DNA of 64,000 bases from Priestia koreensis (lineage in GTDB: Bacteria; Bacillota; Bacilli; Bacillales; Bacillaceae_H). The translations under genes were made by a program, and so were the position numbers. A model generated the notes under the pieces. That model saw only the letters and a list, made by a program, of their open reading frames with translations, searched no databases and was not told the DNA's origin. The stretch covers positions 124,001 to 188,000 of the forward strand of contig NZ_LILC01000030.1 of the NCBI RefSeq assembly GCF_001274935.1, given 5' to 3'. The stretch's first letter is position 1. Each line of letters opens with the position of its first letter. Of this stretch, positions 25,419-32,946 are shown piece after piece.

Positions 25419-25446
25419 CAGCCACCTATTGGGCTATAGGTGGCTG
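25419..25446. other. Hairpin without U-tract upstream of PepSY-type gene
   Basis: CAGCCACCTAT / ATAGGTGGCTG, a perfect 11-bp stem with a 6-nt loop, located 60 bases before the PepSY-type start. No U-run follows on the minus strand; it could be an operator or a leader structure. Confidence 0.45.
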
Positions 25447-25536
25447 ATTTATAGGGGCTCTACTTATTACTTCTTTACTATAAAACTTCAATGTGTCAGG
25501 TGTGCGTCAAAACAGAGGTTTCTTGCTATTTTTTCA

Positions 25537-25571
25537 CAAAAATAATCTCGCCCCTTTCAAGGCGAGATTAC
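25537..25571 (-). terminator. Terminator after the histidine kinase
   Basis: Minus strand AATCTCGCC, loop, GGCGAGATTA then TTTTTGTG; overlaps the kinase stop codon. Confidence 0.8.
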
Positions 25572-27004
25572 TGTGGTGCATTGGTAGCTGAAATAATAAT
25601 AGTAAATGTCGTTCCCTCAGTTGACGTTTCCTTCAAAAACAAATCGCCGTTCATTGCCTTCGCAATCATTTTGCTAAAAGCCAACCCTAAGCCGAGACCC
25701 CTTACCTTAAATTTCTTTCCTTCCCCTCGGAAAAATCGTTCAAACACATAGGCTTGTTCTGCTTCAGGAATTCCAATACCCCGGTCCCTCACATCGATGG
25801 CAATTTCTCCTTGAACGAGTGGGTGGATCGTAATATCAATTCTCTTTTCCTCTTCCATCGCTTGCTTCGCGTTGTTTAGTAAATTAATAAATATTTGCTG
25901 AAGTCTTGTTGTATCCACCATGACTTGTTGACTTTGATCTTGTAAATGAAGATCGATTTTAATCTCCTCATCTTCCTGTGTCACCTGCCATTGATATACA
26001 ATCTCTTTCACGACACTGTTTATATCATGGGACTCTAGCGTGACAGGAAGGGCATTTGCAGAAAAAGAGTTGAACTCTAGCAGGTCAGCGACCATCTTTT
26101 GCATTCGTCCTACTTCTTTTAACGAAATTGCTAAAAACTCTTTTGCCTCTTCTCCTTCGACGATGTCGTCCTTTACCGCCTGTAGAAGGCCACTAATAGA
26201 TGTTACGGGAGTTTTAAGTTCATGGGTAACCCCAGCTAGTAGCTCTGCTCGCAATGACTCTAACGTCTCTAATCGGCTCGTCATTTCTTTAAAAGATGAT
26301 ACGAGCTCATGCACTTCTTTTTCCTTTACTTCATGATGAAGCTGAATATCATAGTTACCTTCTTGAACTTGCTTTGCTGCTTTCGCCACATCTTGAATAG
26401 GTCGTGAAAGTCGGCGCGTTAGTAAATAAATTGCCAGCCACCCTAAAAGCGCTAAGCTCACAAGCATAATACCAAGCAGGCGGTATTCCTCGTTCACCTT
26501 TACTAAATCTTTTTCCGCCATTAATAAAATAACAGAGCCAAGCTGAACATTATTTGATTTAATCGGTGCTTTTACCGCATAAAAAATGTCATCATTTGAA
26601 GCATGTACTTTTTGAATCTCTTTTTTACTTTGTAGGATAGAAGGTGGAAAACGGAAACTCATTCGATCATCGTCTCGCATTGGTATACTTGATGACAAAA
26701 TATCCCCGTCGTTGTTCACAATATAAATAAACGGTTTTTCAAGACCTAGCGTTTTATCATGATCTCGTAAAATTTTCCCGCCTTTTTCCCTAGGTGTCGG
26801 TTCCCCACCTATATTACTTACGAATCGATCAGCCGTTTCTTCCGCCAAGAACTTAGCAATATCGAGCCGGTGTTGCAATGTACTGTGACGAATCCATAAA
26901 ACAGATAAAATACCAATAACCAATAGTCCAATACAAAGAGTTGCCAAATACCTTGTGGTCCAATATTTTAAGAGCGTTATTTTCTCATTTTTTTTCGTGA
27001 ACAC
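25568..27004 (-). CDS. Sensor histidine kinase (YkoH-like)
   Basis: 478 aa. Two membrane helices (~18-38 and ~176-196) flank an extracytoplasmic sensor of ~135 residues; HAMP linker ~195-245; HisKA with phospho-acceptor His261 in VTHELKTPVTS; HATPase_c with NLLNNAKQAM (N box), DRGIGIP (G1) and GLGLGLAFS. The start is a GTG at 27004 within the end of the regulator gene (20-bp overlap), with only a weak RBS, consistent with translational coupling. Together with the upstream OmpR-type regulator it forms a two-component system of YkoGH type that probably controls the flanking PepSY and 28-residue-repeat genes. Confidence 0.88.
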   Translation of the reverse strand: MFTKKNEKITLLKYWTTRYLATLCIGLLVIGILSVLWIRHSTLQHRLDIAKFLAEETADRFVSNIGGEPTPREKGGKILRDHDKTLGLEKPFIYIVNNDGDILSSSIPMRDDDRMSFRFPPSILQSKKEIQKVHASNDDIFYAVKAPIKSNNVQLGSVILLMAEKDLVKVNEEYRLLGIMLVSLALLGWLAIYLLTRRLSRPIQDVAKAAKQVQEGNYDIQLHHEVKEKEVHELVSSFKEMTSRLETLESLRAELLAGVTHELKTPVTSISGLLQAVKDDIVEGEEAKEFLAISLKEVGRMQKMVADLLEFNSFSANALPVTLESHDINSVVKEIVYQWQVTQEDEEIKIDLHLQDQSQQVMVDTTRLQQIFINLLNNAKQAMEEEKRIDITIHPLVQGEIAIDVRDRGIGIPEAEQAYVFERFFRGEGKKFKVRGLGLGLAFSKMIAKAMNGDLFLKETSTEGTTFTIIISATNAPQ

Positions 27005-27674
27005 AAAATTGATACCCCAATCCCCGAAGTGTTTTGATTTCTCCCTCTGTTACCGGCCAATTTTGTAGCGACTTTCGTAATCGCTTAATCGAGAGGTCAA
27101 CAGCACGGTCACTTCCGTCGTAATCCATTCCCCATACACAGTCAATTAATTCGTCTCTTGTAAAGGTCCGATTTGGACGCTCTGCTAGGAAAACCAACAG
27201 AGATAGATCACGTGGAGTTAAATCGATCTCTACACCGTTTAGCATGACGACATGGCCTTTTACATCAATCTTCAAACTTCCAAACTGCTTTATTCCATTT
27301 TCCTCTGATACATACGGAGCCCTTCTTAAAACAGCTTGAATTCTTGCCACTACTTCATCCCCTACAAATGGCTTCGTGATATAATCATCCGCTCCGTCAT
27401 TTAATCCAGACAATCGGTAATTCACATCTCCAAGAGCAGTGAGCATAATAACTGGGCAAGAGCTTTTTTCACGTATTTGCTTTAAAATGCTCCACCCATC
27501 TATCCCAGGGAGCATCACATCTAACAAAACTAAAGACGGATTACTTTTAGCAAAGACGTCAATCGCTTCGTTCCCATCAAACACCTGTGTGACATTGAAC
27601 CCTGCTTTTGTTAAATAGGCTTTTAATACCTGACTAATCGCTAATTCATCTTCAATCACTAATATATGTTTCAT
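26985..27674 (-). CDS. OmpR-family response regulator (YkoG-like)
   Basis: 229 aa. Receiver domain 1-115 with phospho-acceptor Asp52 (LVLLDVMLPG), acidic pair Glu8-Asp9 and Lys (DDYITKPF); winged-helix DNA-binding domain ~130-226 (LTPRDLSLLVFLAERPNRTFTRDELIDCVWG). Overlaps the downstream kinase gene. The gene immediately upstream encodes a secreted repeat protein on the same strand, separated by a terminator. Confidence 0.9.
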   Translation of the reverse strand: MKHILVIEDELAISQVLKAYLTKAGFNVTQVFDGNEAIDVFAKSNPSLVLLDVMLPGIDGWSILKQIREKSSCPVIMLTALGDVNYRLSGLNDGADDYITKPFVGDEVVARIQAVLRRAPYVSEENGIKQFGSLKIDVKGHVVMLNGVEIDLTPRDLSLLVFLAERPNRTFTRDELIDCVWGMDYDGSDRAVDLSIKRLRKSLQNWPVTEGEIKTLRGLGYQFCVHEKK

Positions 27675-27707
27675 TACTATCCACTCCCTACCATTTCATT
27701 ATAATCA

Positions 27708-27757
27708 AAAAAGAGGATGATTCGAAAGAGACGGAAAAGTCTTTTAGAATCATCCTT
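27708..27757 (-). terminator. Terminator after the 28-residue-repeat gene
   Basis: Minus strand AGGATGATTC / GAATCATCCTC followed by TTTTTTGAT, between the repeat gene and the response regulator. Confidence 0.75.
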
Positions 27758-27773
27758 TCTTATATTGATTTGA

Positions 27774-27819
27774 CAAGGAGTTTTCCACTAAAAGGGGGGA
27801 AGTGGAGAATTTCCTTGTT
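27774..27819. other. Nested hairpin in the 3' region of the repeat gene
   Basis: ACAAGGA (27774-80) pairs with TCCTTGT (27813-19), and inside it CCACT (27786-90) pairs with AGTGG (27802-06). No U-tract; it lies 100 bases after the repeat-gene stop and 17 bases before its terminator in transcript order. Confidence 0.4.
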
Positions 27820-27918
27820 TCATCTATTATCCAAGTAACAGAGAAAAACGTATGGGTAAACATCAAATTCTTATATTGTCCGTTTTTTGATCATATTTCG
27901 TTAAAAACTCATCTTCTT

Positions 27919-28806
27919 TTAGTGGTTAAATCCACGATGTCCGCCATGGCCAGGGTGACCACCATGACCTGGCCCGCCAAAAAATCCGTCTCCATCCTCA
28001 TGATCAAACGGGAACAGCTGAAGATCCTTTGCTTCATCAGCATGATTAAGCATTACTTCCTGAAATAACTCCTCAGCTGTTTTTCCCTTCGTGTCAATTC
28101 CTAGCTTCTCAGCCGTTTTCACAATCTTTTGATCCCTAACCTCTTTTGCTACATCTCCAATTTCTTTATTAGCCGTGCTAATGCCTAATTCTTTCGCATC
28201 TTTTTTGATTTGTGCCTCACGTACATCTTGAACGAGTTGACGCACATCTTTATTTGCCGTATCAACTCCAAGAGCCTTCGCTTGCTTCATTATTTGTGCT
28301 TTAAACACTTCTTGTGCTAGCGTTTCTAAATCTTTACCACTCGTGCTAATGCCTAATTCTTTTGCCTTTTTAGTGACTGTATCTTGACGAATAGCCTGTG
28401 CAAGCTGCTGTGCCGTTTTTCCTTTTGTATCAATCCCTAGCTTTTCAGCCTGCTTCTGAACTCGCTTTGTACGAACTTCGTCCATGATCGTTCTTGAATC
28501 TTTCCCTGTCGTATTAATGCCTAATTCTTTTGCTTCTTTCTTTATCAATGCATCTCGTACTTCTTGCATTAATGTATTTGTGTCTTTTCCAGCCGTTTTA
28601 ATTCCTAATTTCTCAGCTTGCTTCTTCAAAAATTCTGTATTATGAAGCCCGTTCATATGACCAATTCCGTGATTAAATCCGTGCACTTCTTTTACTTCTT
28701 GCTTTTGTGTTTCATTTGACGATGCTGCAAAAGCCGTGCCTGCACCGATAAGACCTAGTGATAGAGCTCCTGTAAGTACATAAGTGACTACTTTTTTCTT
28801 CATCAT
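27919..28806 (-). CDS. Secreted protein with seven 28-residue repeats and His/Gly tail
   Basis: 295 aa from ATG 28806 (AGGAGG 10 bases upstream). Signal peptide residues 1-28 (GAGTAFA). From ~55 to ~260 the sequence consists of seven tandem units of exactly 28 residues; the motif LGI recurs at residues 67, 95, 123, 151, 179, 207 and 235. The unit consensus is KKxAKELGIxTxGKDxxTLxxEVRxxxI, resembling the helix-turn-helix SAP-like motif. The C-terminus is acidic then rich in Gly and His (HGGHPGHGGHRGFNH), a possible metal-binding tail. Function unknown; extracellular or wall-located. Adjacent YkoGH-like genes and a His/Met-rich PepSY protein suggest a shared envelope or metal response. Confidence 0.8.
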   Translation of the reverse strand: MMKKKVVTYVLTGALSLGLIGAGTAFAASSNETQKQEVKEVHGFNHGIGHMNGLHNTEFLKKQAEKLGIKTAGKDTNTLMQEVRDALIKKEAKELGINTTGKDSRTIMDEVRTKRVQKQAEKLGIDTKGKTAQQLAQAIRQDTVTKKAKELGISTSGKDLETLAQEVFKAQIMKQAKALGVDTANKDVRQLVQDVREAQIKKDAKELGISTANKEIGDVAKEVRDQKIVKTAEKLGIDTKGKTAEELFQEVMLNHADEAKDLQLFPFDHEDGDGFFGGPGHGGHPGHGGHRGFNH

Positions 28807-29056
28807 ACTTGTGTTTCCTCCTAAAGGATCTTTTGTGATAAGTGATATAGTACATGCTCTGTACATGTATTAATGTAACCTGCCAATGTGTCAGTAACAT
28901 GTCAAAGAAAATTTTTTTGCTTTTTTTCATAAATTTCCCTTAGATGCTTAGAGACATACAGATATACGAAGCGAAATGTCAGAGTTAAATATTGACTTCT
29001 AGTAGTGGATAGTATGAAATAGAATTAACCATATCTTGAATGAATAAGGAGAAATT

Positions 29057-29905
29057 ATGAACGAGAAATCCTATGCACTATACGATTTTCTAGTCTCTCA
29101 AGCTACCAGCTTTACGGATGAATGGCTGAACTTTCAGTTCGTGAAAGAGGGATCGGATTATTCAATTGATGCACCACCACAGGTCGCACAGCGGATTAAA
29201 GAACAAAATTCTAACTATGTGCGACTAGTAGCAAAAACTCTTATACATTCAGAAGAAGAGACGAAAAAAAGGATTGAGGAATGGACCAACAAAACAGCGG
29301 CAGATCGCGTTCAATCGAATACGTCTCTATCTGAGGTTGTGCGAAATTCAGGCGTTTTTCGTCATGTCTACTGGTTATACGTTCAAAAATTTGTGGAGCA
29401 AACCACTCTGGATATAAATGTCTCAGATATTTTTGGTTGGGAGCGCAAAATCAATTTTACCCTTGATTACGTATTGGAAACGTTCACAAATCGATTTATG
29501 GAAATCGTGACAGAACGCCTAGCAGCTCAAGCGTCACTGATTCGCGAGTTAAGTACACCTGTTATTACGCTAACGAATCAGATCGGACTGCTTCCACTTA
29601 TCGGTGACATCGATACGAACCGAGCAAAAAGTATTCTCGAATCAACGCTACACCAAAGCGTAGATTCCAAAATTTCCGTTCTCATTATGGACCTCTCGGG
29701 AGTTGTAATGGTGGACACGATGGTCGCACAGCAATTATTTCAGCTCGTTGATTCGTTACGTATGGTAGGAGTAAAAACTATTTTAACTGGTATCCGACCT
29801 GAAGTAGCGCAAACAGCCATTCAGCTTGGCATTAATTTTGGCGATATTCAAACAGAGACCTCTTTGCAAAAAGTGGTCGGAAAGCTTGTAATGAAGCATA
29901 TGTAA
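29057..29905 (+). CDS. RsbR-like STAS-domain stressosome protein
   Basis: 282 aa. An N-terminal non-haem-globin-like sensor (~1-155, containing WLYVQKFVEQTTLDI) and a C-terminal STAS domain (~165-282). The STAS part keeps the RsbR pattern DLSGVVMVDTMVAQQL and GIRPEVAQTAIQLGI. The two sites phosphorylated by RsbT in RsbR proteins correspond to Ser214 (Thr in RsbRA) and Thr253. It is therefore a likely stressosome co-antagonist feeding the SigB pathway. It stands alone here, without RsbS or RsbT. RBS AAGGAGAA precedes the ATG. The sensed signal is unknown. Confidence 0.85.
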   Translation: MNEKSYALYDFLVSQATSFTDEWLNFQFVKEGSDYSIDAPPQVAQRIKEQNSNYVRLVAKTLIHSEEETKKRIEEWTNKTAADRVQSNTSLSEVVRNSGVFRHVYWLYVQKFVEQTTLDINVSDIFGWERKINFTLDYVLETFTNRFMEIVTERLAAQASLIRELSTPVITLTNQIGLLPLIGDIDTNRAKSILESTLHQSVDSKISVLIMDLSGVVMVDTMVAQQLFQLVDSLRMVGVKTILTGIRPEVAQTAIQLGINFGDIQTETSLQKVVGKLVMKHM

Positions 29906-29940
29906 GAAAAATACCAGACCCTATTGATCTGGTATTTTTT
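29906..29940. terminator. Bidirectional terminator rsbR-like/bcr
   Basis: AAAATACCAGA and TCTGGTATTTTTT arms between convergent genes. Confidence 0.85.
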
Positions 29941-29941
29941 C

Positions 29942-31189
29942 TTATGCATTTAATGTGGATTGTTTCGACATAGCCATACGGTGGCGCCTAACGAATATCA
30001 TGTATAGAAGCAGTGCACCTACATCACAAACTGCAATAATAATTCCAAGTGGAATTGCTGTTCCTTCTCCACCTAGACCTACTAAAGGAGCCGCGACAGC
30101 TCCGAAAACAAATTGCAATAACCCCAATAGAGCAGAAGCACTTCCTGCGTTTTGCTCCTGATTTTGCATAGCTAGAGAGAAAATCGTCGTATTCACAATT
30201 CCAACACTTGAGACAATCATGAAAAATCCAATGCAAACTGCTAGCATTCCTAATCCAAAAACAGTTGCGGCAAGCAGTAAAATACTTCCGAACGCAGCGA
30301 AAATCAGACCCGCTACTAACAGCTTGGTTTCTCCTAGCTTTTCAGCCAAACGTCCCGTTATTTGTGAAGCAATGATAATTCCGATTCCATTAATCGCAAA
30401 TAAAACGCTAAAAAGCTGTGGAGATGCGCCGAAAATCGTCTGTATGACGAACGGTGAACCAGAAATATAGGCAAACATCGCCCCTGTAATCAGTCCTTGA
30501 ATAACTGCATAGCTAACAAATAAGCGATCTTTTAAAAGCTGAGCAAAGGCACCAAAAATATTTTTTATGCCGCCCTCAGATCTCATGCTGGGCTTTAGCG
30601 TCTCTTCAAGACCAAATATAACGGATAAAAGCATGATGATTCCAATTACACACAAGACCACAAATACGCCTCTCCACGAGATAAATTGTAAAAGCTGTCC
30701 ACCAATGACCGGTGCCAAGATAGGCGCTACGCCGTTAACGAGCATAAGAAGCGAGAAAAATTTTGTAAGCTCTGGGCCTGAAAACAAATCACGCACGCTT
30801 GCTCTCGCAATAACGATACCAGCTGATCCCGTTACTCCCTGCAAAAATCTGAGCGCTACCAATAACCAGATGGAAGAAGCAAAAGCACATAGAATAGATG
30901 CAATCGAATAGAGACATAGCGCTACAATCAATGGCCTTCTTCTTCCGTTAATATCACTAAACGGTCCAACCAATAGCTGACCAAATGCCAAACCAAGTAA
31001 ACATGCCGTTAAGCTTAGCTGTGCCGAGGAAGCATTGGTATGTAAGTCTGCCGTCAAAGCTGGTAGTGATGGTAAATACATATCAATCGATAGAGGTCCA
31101 AATGCTGATAGTGAACCTAAGATTAAAACCAATGACAGAAATCGCCCCTTGCCTACTTTTGAGTGATCCCACGTATTTTGCTGTGACAT
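29942..31189 (-). CDS. Bcr/CflA-family multidrug efflux MFS transporter
   Basis: 415 aa from ATG 31189, 8 bases after AAAGGA; an ATG three codons earlier overlaps the RBS. Twelve hydrophobic segments. The Bcr/CflA signatures are visible: FGPLSIDMYLPSLPAL in helix 1, GPFSDINGRRRP (MFS motif A) in loop 2-3, and FLQGVTGSAGIVIARASVRDLF (motif C-like helix 4-5 region). It exports drugs by proton antiport. It is preceded by a MerR-type promoter and a MerR-family gene, so expression is probably drug-inducible. Confidence 0.88.
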   Translation of the reverse strand: MSQQNTWDHSKVGKGRFLSLVLILGSLSAFGPLSIDMYLPSLPALTADLHTNASSAQLSLTACLLGLAFGQLLVGPFSDINGRRRPLIVALCLYSIASILCAFASSIWLLVALRFLQGVTGSAGIVIARASVRDLFSGPELTKFFSLLMLVNGVAPILAPVIGGQLLQFISWRGVFVVLCVIGIIMLLSVIFGLEETLKPSMRSEGGIKNIFGAFAQLLKDRLFVSYAVIQGLITGAMFAYISGSPFVIQTIFGASPQLFSVLFAINGIGIIIASQITGRLAEKLGETKLLVAGLIFAAFGSILLLAATVFGLGMLAVCIGFFMIVSSVGIVNTTIFSLAMQNQEQNAGSASALLGLLQFVFGAVAAPLVGLGGEGTAIPLGIIIAVCDVGALLLYMIFVRRHRMAMSKQSTLNA

Positions 31190-31257
31190 TTTACACATCC
31201 TTTCAATCTAAGAGGTTGACGATGATCAGAACTACGTCAATCACAGATATACGTCTT

Positions 31258-31288
31258 ATCATAAACTCTCCAGTAACTGTAGGGTCAA
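31258..31288 (-). promoter_or_regulatory. MerR-type promoter of the efflux gene (19-bp spacer)
   Basis: Minus strand: TTGACC (31283-31288), exactly 19 bases, TATGAT (31258-31263). The spacer holds the dyad ACCCTACAGT-T-ACTGGAGAGT (8 of 10 pairs match). Over-long spacers with a central dyad are the hallmark of MerR-activated promoters. The -35 box overlaps the TGA stop codon of the merR gene. Confidence 0.85.
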
Positions 31289-32118
31289 TCCTTTTTTCGA
31301 ACTTTTACTTGAATTTCTGTTACGTGCTCCTGTGGGCGGTTGGATAGAAACTGATCAATAATATCTCGAACAATGAGGGGACCCTCAGTTTCATATTCAT
31401 GTGTCTTCACATAATCTAACAATCGATCGTAATAAATCGTTGTTCGCTCCTTGGGCTCTCGGAAATAAATACTAGCATATATGCCTTCTTCTAAAAGGCG
31501 AGAAGCACTCTCCTCCATGTGGATCAATTCACTTTCTTCTATTAATAAGAAGACAGAGCTATAGTCAAAATACTTCCCTAGTTTAGCAGCCTCGACTGAT
31601 AACGTTAGTCCCACCTTACTAATAATAATAGGTGAAACGTGGTGAAAATCCTTTTTCACATGGCGAAGCGATAATTCTAAATCATATAGCGAGCGAATAT
31701 CGTTCTTCACTTCAACAATTCGGCGCGCTTCTACTTTTTTGGTAAAAGGGATGCCAAGATTTTGGATGTGCTTAGCCTCTGTTAACTCGTCAATTCGAGC
31801 TGTTAAACGCTCATTCATAAGCTGTAGCTGCTTAATTTTTTTAAGATTGGCTTCTTTATAGGAAGAAAACAGTGTCAAAAATTCGCTTAATTCACGGTTT
31901 TGAACTTGCTTTTGGATTTCTTTTAAAGGGACACCTACCATTTTTAAATAGCAGATCAGATCAAGCAGCTCAAATTGTTCAGCTGCATAATAGCGATAGC
32001 CGCTTTTCGAATCTACCTCTATCGGCTTAAATAACCCAATTTCATCGTAATAGCGTAACGTTTTAATCGGTATATGATGAAGCTTTGCCATCTCTCCGAT
32101 CGTAAAGCGATTTTTCAT
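31285..32118 (-). CDS. MerR-family multidrug-sensing regulator (BmrR/BltR-like)
   Basis: 277 aa. Residues 1-70 form the MerR winged helix-turn-helix (FTIGEMAKLHHIPIKTLRYYDEIGLFKPIEVDSKSGYRYY), ~75-115 the dimerisation coiled coil, and ~120-277 a GyrI-like effector-binding domain (YASIYFREP, YYDRLLDYVKTHEYETEGPL). BmrR/BltR proteins bind cationic drugs there and twist the promoter DNA. It reads directly into the efflux gene, whose promoter begins at this gene's stop codon. AAGGAGGT precedes the start. Confidence 0.87.
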   Translation of the reverse strand: MKNRFTIGEMAKLHHIPIKTLRYYDEIGLFKPIEVDSKSGYRYYAAEQFELLDLICYLKMVGVPLKEIQKQVQNRELSEFLTLFSSYKEANLKKIKQLQLMNERLTARIDELTEAKHIQNLGIPFTKKVEARRIVEVKNDIRSLYDLELSLRHVKKDFHHVSPIIISKVGLTLSVEAAKLGKYFDYSSVFLLIEESELIHMEESASRLLEEGIYASIYFREPKERTTIYYDRLLDYVKTHEYETEGPLIVRDIIDQFLSNRPQEHVTEIQVKVRKKD

Positions 32119-32177
32119 TGTGACCTCCTTGTAGACTAGCCTTTATATAAATAGGAAATTATTCTTTATTTTATACA

Positions 32178-32213
32178 TAAAAAGAGAAATGCCAACAGCT
32201 GCATTTCTCTTTC
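32178..32213 (-). terminator. Terminator after citT-like gene
   Basis: AAAGAGAAATGC / GCATTTCTCTTT stem followed on the minus strand by TTATG; short U-tract on both sides. Confidence 0.75.
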
Positions 32214-32232
32214 TACTTTATATATTTTGTAT

Positions 32233-32943
32233 TCAGGAGACCACTGCTTTAATTATATATACTCGTTCTGGCCTTCCGACCGTTCCATATGACAAGTCTG
32301 CGTCAATCTTCCCATCAGAAATCAAGTATTCCAAATACCTTCGTGCCGTTGTACGACTCGCACCAATTTCCTTTGCCATCTGTTCAGCCGTTAACCCGAT
32401 TGTAAAGCCTGAAAGCACGTCTAATACTTTTTCTAAGGTGAGACGATCAATTCCTTTTGGATAATACGTACTTTTTTGTGATGAGCTTTGCTTACGAAGA
32501 AGCTGATCTACTTCTAGCTGCGTAACACTTTTATTCTCTTTTTTTAGTGACTGCATAATCATATAGTGCTCTTCGTACCGCCTTAATGACTGCTCAAATC
32601 GTTCAAAGATAACAGGCTTGATAATAAAATCAAATACGCCAATTGAAATAGCTTCTTGGATGACGTCGATCTCCTTCGTCGCCGTAATCATCATGACATC
32701 AATTCCCTTGTAGTCACTCTTTATCTCTCTCAAAAACTGAATGCCATTCATATCTGGAAAGTAAACGTCTAATAAAATAAGCGCTGGCTGTAAAATTTCA
32801 ATTGATTGCTTTGCCTCTTCATAGGAAGTGGCAATTCCAATGGTTTGAAACCCCTCAATCTTTTCAATGTAACGCTTTTGAATCTCAGCAATTCGCACAT
32901 CGTCTTCGATAATTAAAACTTCAATGACCTTCGTTCCCCTCAT
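32233..32943 (-). CDS. citT: CitT/DctR-family response regulator
   Basis: 236 aa. Receiver domain 8-125 with Asp59 (LILLDVYFPDMNG) as phospho-acceptor and IIKPVIFERFEQSL; C-terminal HTH (~180-232, LTAEQMAKEIGASRTTARRYLEYLISDGKIDADL) of the CitT/DpiA class. Follows its kinase with a 3-bp gap. Likely controls the tctCBA transporter 4-7 kb away, since CitST-type systems regulate citrate and dicarboxylate uptake. Could equally be a MalKR/DctSR homologue. Confidence 0.8.
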   Translation of the reverse strand: MRGTKVIEVLIIEDDVRIAEIQKRYIEKIEGFQTIGIATSYEEAKQSIEILQPALILLDVYFPDMNGIQFLREIKSDYKGIDVMMITATKEIDVIQEAISIGVFDFIIKPVIFERFEQSLRRYEEHYMIMQSLKKENKSVTQLEVDQLLRKQSSSQKSTYYPKGIDRLTLEKVLDVLSGFTIGLTAEQMAKEIGASRTTARRYLEYLISDGKIDADLSYGTVGRPERVYIIKAVVS

Positions 32944-32946
32944 GAA

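Noticed and set aside
27919..28806. CRISPR-like array at the 84-base DNA periodicity
   Set aside because: The period is coding (28 codons), the copies diverge and there are no spacers.
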